Shown here piece by piece: positions 52,571 to 57,390 of a stretch of DNA of 57,390 nucleotides; within the stretch, counting starts at the first letter, position 1; each line of letters starts with the position of its first letter. Source of the DNA: Bdellovibrionales bacterium RIFOXYD12_FULL_39_22 (lineage in GTDB: Bacteria; Bdellovibrionota; Bacteriovoracia; Bacteriovoracales; Bacteriovoracaceae). Under the pieces are notes generated by a model that was given only the letters and a program-made list of their open reading frames with translations, did no database searches and was not told the DNA's origin. The translations under genes and the position numbers were made by a program. The DNA lies in the NCBI GenBank assembly GCA_001770205.1, contig MEQL01000008.1:1-57390 (forward strand), in the 5' to 3' direction.

Positions 52571-53359
52571 TTACCACGATGGCAGATAAAAACCAAGGCC
52601 AATTCGAAATGCAAAATGATTGTGGTTATAATCTAGTAAATTCTCACCATAACCATGAAAAACTTGAAAAACTATGGCCGGAGCAATTATTTTTACAGTG
52701 GTTTTGCACCTAAATGTTAACTCCTGTCCGCCTAAAAGTGGGTTTGTGTAGGACGGCCCACCAGGATAAAGTCGCAGCATCAAATCGTTTGCGCCGAAAA
52801 ACGTACCAGAAGAATTTATAATATTATTTAGTGCAATTTGTAATTCCCAGGCACCGCGGTATCTTGATAGGTCTTCATTGGTTAGGCCATAACCAAAGGG
52901 AATCCAACCTTTAATTGACCACTCCATTTTAATTTGTTCACCAATCTTTCTCGCCGAATGGTAAAGAATATAAGCACGATTCCATGCTCGTGATATTTCG
53001 CTATCTCGGCCATTGGATTCATGCTCAATAATTCCAATATTAATCCATTGGAAAGATTTTTTTTTAATATAAAAACGATAAAAAAGTTCTGGATTATAAT
53101 TTAAATCTCGCATCGGTGACGATAATTTTGTGATATCCCACATCATAATTTGAGTATAGCCAAAGTAAAGATTAATAGGTTCTATAAACTGAATTTGAAA
53201 ACTAAACTGTATTTTGGTATCTGGAGTTCCAACTAAAAAGTATATCAGCCTATATTGCTGCAAAGGAAGAAGAAGTAATTCTTCTTCCTTTGCGAAAGTT
53301 GTTGAGATAAAAAACAGCACTACGATAAACCAAGCTGCGTGGGGTAGATTAAAATTCAT
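52571..53359 (-). CDS. pldA: Outer-membrane phospholipase A (OMPLA)
   Basis: A 262-residue protein with a signal peptide (cleavage after FA, about residue 23) and amphipathic beta-strand character. The catalytic stretch HESNGRDSEISRAWNRAY gives His113, Ser115 and Asn127 with exactly the His+2, His+14 spacing of the E. coli OMPLA triad (His142/Ser144/Asn156). The C-terminus is aromatic (FYLPSW), as in outer-membrane barrels. Shorter than the E. coli protein. It sits only 6 bp after the first OmpA-like lipoprotein gene and is likely coexpressed. Confidence 0.9.
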   Translation of the reverse strand: MNFNLPHAAWFIVVLFFISTTFAKEEELLLLPLQQYRLIYFLVGTPDTKIQFSFQIQFIEPINLYFGYTQIMMWDITKLSSPMRDLNYNPELFYRFYIKKKSFQWINIGIIEHESNGRDSEISRAWNRAYILYHSARKIGEQIKMEWSIKGWIPFGYGLTNEDLSRYRGAWELQIALNNIINSSGTFFGANDLMLRLYPGGPSYTNPLLGGQELTFRCKTTVKIIAPAIVFQVFHGYGENLLDYNHNHFAFRIGLGFYLPSW

Positions 53360-53365
53360 CTAATT

Positions 53366-54622
53366 CTACTGTGTAACAATTTGCGGTGTAATAACGATGT
53401 CAACCCTCCGATTTTCTGCTTTTCCCTGAACTGTCTTATTTGAAGAAAGTGGCATTTCATAACCACGTCCAACAGATAATACGCTGCTTTCATTTACCGC
53501 CCCAGTTGAAACAAGATAGGCTGAAACGATTTTAGATCGCGCTAAAGATAGTTTATGGTTTAATCGTGGGCCACCATCAGAGTCTGAATGGCCCTCAACT
53601 ACCACTTTCGGATTTTGAAATTCCTTAAGCGCTTGAGTCACTTTAGATAAAAGTAAAAAATTAGAAGTTTGAAGCGCTGATTCGTTTGCTGGAAATTTAA
53701 GAGCACGAAGACGAATCACCACTTGATTTCCTTTCCGATATACTTCTGCTTCATTCTTTGTAAATACACTCCTGACCGCTTCAAATCGGCGATCCAAGTT
53801 TTCATCTGGATCATTGATTAACTGACTCTCCTGAAGCAAGGCCGTTTCTTCCGATATAATATTCTTGCCGACCTTGACGGCGCGAGTGATTTTCAAAAGA
53901 TGATTTGCCGCAAGCATGGTATCTTCTGAACGCTTTTTGATTTCATCAGACTGGTGTCGATGAGTTATAATGAATGCTTCGGTTTCATCTGTTCTTTTTT
54001 CAGCAATGGCCAGACTTCGTTTAGCGTAATTTTTTGCTCCTTCCTCAACTGCCGCGGCGATTACTGCACGAGCAGAGCCAATATTTACTTGTATGATTGC
54101 ATCCAGTTCAATTCCTAAATACTCTGCCTGCAATTTTCCACTATTTCCAGCGACACCACTTAAATCGTTTTTTTCTATCTTCGAAGTTACCTCCAATAAT
54201 CTGGCATCTATTTTATTAAAATTATCTGGAAAGTGCTTAAATGCTCCAGCAATGATGGCAGATTGTCTGGCAGACATAACTTTTCCTATATTAACTCTTG
54301 TAACCGCAGCTCGTTTATTGGCATAATCCAATTGGGCACGTCCAACAGCAACTTCATGTAAAGTCTCCTTTGAACTCTTGCCTTTTTGTTGAGCAGAAAT
54401 TGCCAGCGTCAATCGCTCCTCTGCCCGTTGATAGGACAATGGGGCCATGGCATTAATCTGATCCTTTTGTGCTTTTTGCATATCATGCATGAAACTTTGA
54501 ATTTCTACGCTAGGATTGGCGGTATCCGCAAATTCATGAACCGGAAGAGATGTTGCACATCCACTTATTCCGCAAATGATGGCCATTATGGCCGCTAATT
54601 TTTTAATATTATTTATTAACAT
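53366..54622 (-). CDS. OmpA-domain lipoprotein (paralogue 1)
   Basis: A 418-residue lipoprotein (lipobox GISG-C, Cys about residue 22; GGGAG ribosome site). The N-terminal 270 residues are helical with duplicated DUF4398-like units (QRAEERLTLA, AEKRTDETEAFI). The C-terminal domain (about 310-418) is a peptidoglycan-binding OmpA domain: VEGHSDSDGGPRLNHKLSLARS... ENRRVDI. It should tie the outer membrane to the cell wall. The upstream gene (54661) is a paralogue of nearly the same design, and the downstream neighbour is OMPLA. Confidence 0.88.
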   Translation of the reverse strand: MLINNIKKLAAIMAIICGISGCATSLPVHEFADTANPSVEIQSFMHDMQKAQKDQINAMAPLSYQRAEERLTLAISAQQKGKSSKETLHEVAVGRAQLDYANKRAAVTRVNIGKVMSARQSAIIAGAFKHFPDNFNKIDARLLEVTSKIEKNDLSGVAGNSGKLQAEYLGIELDAIIQVNIGSARAVIAAAVEEGAKNYAKRSLAIAEKRTDETEAFIITHRHQSDEIKKRSEDTMLAANHLLKITRAVKVGKNIISEETALLQESQLINDPDENLDRRFEAVRSVFTKNEAEVYRKGNQVVIRLRALKFPANESALQTSNFLLLSKVTQALKEFQNPKVVVEGHSDSDGGPRLNHKLSLARSKIVSAYLVSTGAVNESSVLSVGRGYEMPLSSNKTVQGKAENRRVDIVITPQIVTQ

Positions 54623-54660
54623 AAAATATCTCCCACTAAAGTATTTACTAACCCCAATAT

Positions 54661-55977
54661 TTATAATGAATCACTATTGGGATAAAATTCACTACTTTGT
54701 TCAGGTTTTATAAGTACATCGATTCGTCGATTTTGTGCTCTTCCGTTTGAAGTTTTATTATCCGCCAATGGCCTTTGATAGTCGTATCCGATGGCCTTAG
54801 CATTAGTAATAAGGCCTTCTTGCGAGTTAGAAAGTAAATATTTTGTTACAGCTTGGGCCCTCTCTATTGAAAGTTTCTCGTTTAATGCTCTCCCCCCTCT
54901 TGAATCTGTATGCCCTTCAACAATCACGGAACTTCTTCCGAAGTTATGTATAATTCTTTGAACTTTGGCCAAAATCGCTACACTCTTGCTATTTAATACA
55001 CCATTGCCAAGTGGGGAATTTAATCCTTTCAACCGAATAATAACGGTATTGCCCTGTTTATAAACTTCTGCTTCATCAACAGAAAAAGATGAACGCGCCT
55101 CTTCAAAACGTCTGGCAAAAACTTGCCTTGATTGTAAGTTTAGATTTTCAGCGACTAATACATTAATCGCATTATTTCCAATGGCAACTTCTTCTGGTGA
55201 AGCACTTTTACCTGCTTTTGTGTCACGGGTAATTTGCAACAAAAAGTTAGCACTTTTTAAGGTTTCATCAGCGCGCATATTTATGTTGTCGCTATCATCT
55301 CGATGCGCAGTAATATATGCATACGTATCCTGTACATTTTTTTCCGCAAGAGCAAGACTTTGGGGGGCAAAAACCTTGGCGCCCTCAATAACGGCCTGCT
55401 CTATAGTATCGTTTGCCTTTTTCAATCTTGCTTGTTTTATTGCACGAAGTTCTAGATCCATATAATTTAATTGCAGTTCGCTACGATTTTTTACCACACT
55501 TTCAGATTTATTTTTTTCAATGTCTTCAGTTTCATCTTTTAAAAGATTGTCAGCATGTTTAAAGTCTGCCGAAAAAAAAGTTTGGGCCCCAGACATAATT
55601 GCCTTTTGACGAGCAATCACAACATCACCAATCTTGGTCCGTGCAAGTTCTGCTAACTCGTTAGCGCGATTAAGATACGCTTGGCCTTTTGAAATGTAAT
55701 ACAGCGTCTCTGTCGGTTTCTCCTTTTGAGACAAAGATTTTTTTGCATCCTTTAAATAGTCTTCTGCTGTTTTAAAACTTTCTGGAGCTAAAACATTTAC
55801 TTGTTCTTCTTTGGCCTGACCGATTCCGATGTTAAATTTTACTATTTCACTATCGGGATTTGCGCTGGCCGATAATTCATTAACTACGGGTTCGTGACTA
55901 CATGACCAGACAATAAGCACGATTACGCCAAGGACTATTGTCTTTTTAATTCCATTTTTCAATTGTCGATTAAACAT
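54661..55977 (-). CDS. OmpA-domain lipoprotein (paralogue 2)
   Basis: A 438-residue lipoprotein (lipobox VWS-C, Cys about residue 26; AGGAG ribosome site). It matches paralogue 1 along its length: the mature N-terminus has ANPDSEIVKF against ANPSVEIQSF, the middle has the same helical units, and the C-terminal OmpA domain has EGHTDSRGGRALNEKLSIERA... AQNRRIDV. The 38-bp gap to paralogue 1 suggests a single transcript. A recent duplication or a heteromeric pair is likely. Function: cell-envelope anchoring, specific role unknown. Confidence 0.88.
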   Translation of the reverse strand: MFNRQLKNGIKKTIVLGVIVLIVWSCSHEPVVNELSASANPDSEIVKFNIGIGQAKEEQVNVLAPESFKTAEDYLKDAKKSLSQKEKPTETLYYISKGQAYLNRANELAELARTKIGDVVIARQKAIMSGAQTFFSADFKHADNLLKDETEDIEKNKSESVVKNRSELQLNYMDLELRAIKQARLKKANDTIEQAVIEGAKVFAPQSLALAEKNVQDTYAYITAHRDDSDNINMRADETLKSANFLLQITRDTKAGKSASPEEVAIGNNAINVLVAENLNLQSRQVFARRFEEARSSFSVDEAEVYKQGNTVIIRLKGLNSPLGNGVLNSKSVAILAKVQRIIHNFGRSSVIVEGHTDSRGGRALNEKLSIERAQAVTKYLLSNSQEGLITNAKAIGYDYQRPLADNKTSNGRAQNRRIDVLIKPEQSSEFYPNSDSL

Positions 55978-56281
55978 ATATTTCTCCTGTGTTTTACTTT
56001 AGGATGAGAGTACTGCCCTTCACCGAACTGTAATTGTAGTTTCCCACATACGCCCTCCTCACGTATTGAGTTCCATGGCCATACCACAAATAACTATAGA
56101 GCAAATTTCTAACTCATCCGCTTAAGCTGATTTAAATTTTTACTGTAAGGCAATCGGAGACTAACATACGATCTAATTGAAAGACCCAACACCAAATGAA
56201 ATAGTGTTCATCCTTATAATTTTGATTGAATATATTAAATCTTTCAACGAGTATCTTAAAAGATGAAATCGGGAGTTATCT
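55978..56281. other. 304-bp intergenic region between divergent genes
   Basis: It lies between the OmpA-like lipoprotein (minus) and the DnaJ-like protein (plus). I see the ribosome sites at both ends (AGGAG; GGGAG), a TATAAT-like box near 56216 on the plus strand without a convincing -35 partner, and a weak 5-bp inverted repeat (AACAC... GTGTT near 56190). No small gene is evident. Confidence 0.4.
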
Positions 56282-57169
56282 ATGAAAGATCCTTATGAAG
56301 TTTTAGGTGTTTTAAAAAAAGCATCGTTAGCTGATATTAAAAAAGCATATCGAAATCTCGCAAAAAAACATCACCCCGATCTTAATCCAAGAAGTAAAAA
56401 AGAATCCGAGAAAAAATTCAAAGAAATTATTCATGCTTATGAACTAATTGGAACTGCTGAGACAAAATTTAAGTTTGATCATGGGGAAACAGAAGAGCAA
56501 CAAGTTAACGTTCGAAAACAATATGAAGAATTCATGCGAAATTCTCACCTAAATAAGCAGTCTCATGGCCATTATTCTTCTGATTTTGATTATGGCATTG
56601 ATCCTAATGATTTCGAGCAAATGTTAAAAAGGTTCAGACCGCAAACAACTACAAGTGATTTTTTACACCAAGACGAATTATATGGCCTTGATGTTGAGTT
56701 CAAAGAGGCGGCACTTGGAGGCAAAAAAGTAATCACTCTGCCTAATGGCAAAAATCTCGAAGTGATAATACCTGCGGGAATCGTAGAGGGGCAAAAATTA
56801 AAGCTAAAGGGACTGGCAAGTACTGGTGGAAATGTCTTAGTTCAAATAAGCATTCGCCCAATGATAAATTTTAAAAGTGAGGGAAAAGATATTCATTCTG
56901 AACTTGCGATAAGCTTTTTTGAAGCAATATCTGGTGCGGAAATTAGCGTTCCTACTATTCGCGGCAGTGTGATGCTAAAAATCACCCCCGGGGTCAGTAC
57001 AGGTTCAAAACTTCGCATTAGACAAAATGGAATTGGTGTCATTGGTTCGCGAGGTGATCATATTGTCACAATTAAAGTCACAATGCCAAAAAAAATTGAC
57101 CCGCTCCTCGCGGATGCTATCATGGCAATTGAAAAAAAATTTTCTTATAATCCCAGAATAGCATTGTGA
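56282..57169 (+). CDS. DnaJ-like co-chaperone without zinc finger (CbpA-like)
   Basis: A 295-residue protein. J domain residues about 1-65 (DPYEVLGV, HPD motif in KKHHPDLNP, then KFKEIIHAYELIG). A linker of about 70 residues includes the acidic DFDYGIDPNDFEQM segment. Residues about 140-285 are the DnaJ C-terminal substrate-binding domains (GGKKVITLPNGK, IPAGIVEGQKLKLKG, FFEAISGAEISVPTI). The cysteine-rich zinc-finger domain and G/F region of true DnaJ are missing, as in CbpA. It stimulates DnaK and may bind DNA or curved regions as CbpA does. No dnaK is in the window. Confidence 0.9.
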   Translation: MKDPYEVLGVLKKASLADIKKAYRNLAKKHHPDLNPRSKKESEKKFKEIIHAYELIGTAETKFKFDHGETEEQQVNVRKQYEEFMRNSHLNKQSHGHYSSDFDYGIDPNDFEQMLKRFRPQTTTSDFLHQDELYGLDVEFKEAALGGKKVITLPNGKNLEVIIPAGIVEGQKLKLKGLASTGGNVLVQISIRPMINFKSEGKDIHSELAISFFEAISGAEISVPTIRGSVMLKITPGVSTGSKLRIRQNGIGVIGSRGDHIVTIKVTMPKKIDPLLADAIMAIEKKFSYNPRIAL

Positions 57170-57306
57170 TTCATAGGTGATCGGTATTTTTCATGTTGCG
57201 TGTCAACTAAGAGTTTGCCTGTGGAACAAAGCTGCTGAAGGGGCATTTAGAGTCGACGGCCAAGGTACCGACATGCCTTTCCTTAAGATATTATAAATTT
57301 TTTCAT

Positions 57307-57390
57307 TTAATATAGATCCATTACTGTAGGATTCTTAAATTTCTTTTGCGGATTTTTTAGCACGTATTGCAGGGCGATTTTAATCTCGCG
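57307..57390 (-). CDS. Possible C-terminal end of a gene truncated by the window edge
   Basis: On the minus strand an open frame enters at the right edge and runs 27 codons to a TAA at 57307-57309 (ends ...NPTVMDLY). The lysine-rich composition looks coding, but the frame is too short for identification and its openness could be chance. The 137 bases between the DnaJ-like gene and this frame (57170-57306) contain no gene I can see, only a distant GATCGGTA/TACCGA partial complement. Confidence 0.3.
   Translation of the reverse strand, partial: REIKIALQYVLKNPQKKFKNPTVMDLY

Noticed and set aside
1..57390. CRISPR arrays, insertion sequences, prophage genes and toxin-antitoxin pairs.
   Set aside because: No regularly spaced repeats, transposase or integrase motifs, phage structural genes or recognisable TA pairs were seen.

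Overview
The window looks like chromosomal DNA from an AT-rich, didermic (Gram-negative) bacterium. The didermic call rests on a phospholipase A of the OMPLA type, OmpA-domain lipoproteins and many lipobox or signal-peptide proteins. The mix of REC-HD output proteins with a repeated 'PFDLYVRL' module, secreted hydrolases, an AglT/GltE-like TPR protein and large surface lipoproteins fits a Bdellovibrio-and-like organism (Bacteriovoracales/Oligoflexia). That placement is inference from gene content only. I see no prophage, insertion sequence, integrase or CRISPR array. A conspicuous whole-window property is the excess of the tetramer GGCC in an otherwise AT-rich sequence.

Layout. 0-3 kb: tRNA-Ser(CGA), then a GT4 glycosyltransferase and GH57 amylase pair. 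3-6.6 kb: a REC-HD signalling protein and adenine deaminase. 6.6-9.3 kb, plus strand: a MobA-like nucleotidyltransferase behind an apparently leaderless promoter, and an ABC-F (Uup-type) ATPase. 9.2-17.7 kb, minus strand: an exported protein, a PhnD-PhnC-PhnE type importer, an orphan lipoprotein, then a tight MscS, DUF432-like, CorA and DksA/TraR-like group. 17.9-22.9 kb: a small secreted acidic protein, TcdA and TatD-like proteins, and a fused double ATP-grasp ligase overlapping an S58 (DmpA/BapA-type) peptidase. 22.9-28.2 kb, minus strand: a 1041-residue exported protein with a possible Cys-His centre preceded by a hairpin that masks its Shine-Dalgarno site, a small exported protein and a sensor histidine kinase. 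28.3-43.1 kb, plus strand: a family 5 solute-binding protein, a DHH phosphoesterase, an alpha/beta hydrolase homologue lacking the nucleophilic serine, an aspartate carbamoyltransferase translationally coupled to a Pls-like single-module NRPS, a 1400-residue repeat lipoprotein, and a TPR protein with a small partner. 43.2-48.4 kb, minus strand: a three-gene run of exported proteins (YiiX-like papain-fold lipoprotein, orphan lipoprotein, two-HKD phospholipase D). 48.7-57.4 kb: an OmpR-type regulator, a short RNB ribonuclease with an altered metal site, a DUF1328 protein, an AI-2E-type permease, OMPLA, two tandem OmpA-domain lipoproteins, a CbpA-like DnaJ protein, and possibly the tail of another gene at the right edge.

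The best candidates for something new are: (i) 30.9-36.9 kb, where a catalytically altered alpha/beta hydrolase, an ATCase and an epsilon-poly-lysine-synthetase-like NRPS sit in order; (ii) the double ATP-grasp/S58 peptidase pair at 19.7-22.9 kb, possibly a make-and-cleave module for unusual short peptides; (iii) the secreted papain-fold/PLD run at 43.2-48.4 kb; and (iv) the GGCC excess. All functions are read from sequence motifs without database searches.
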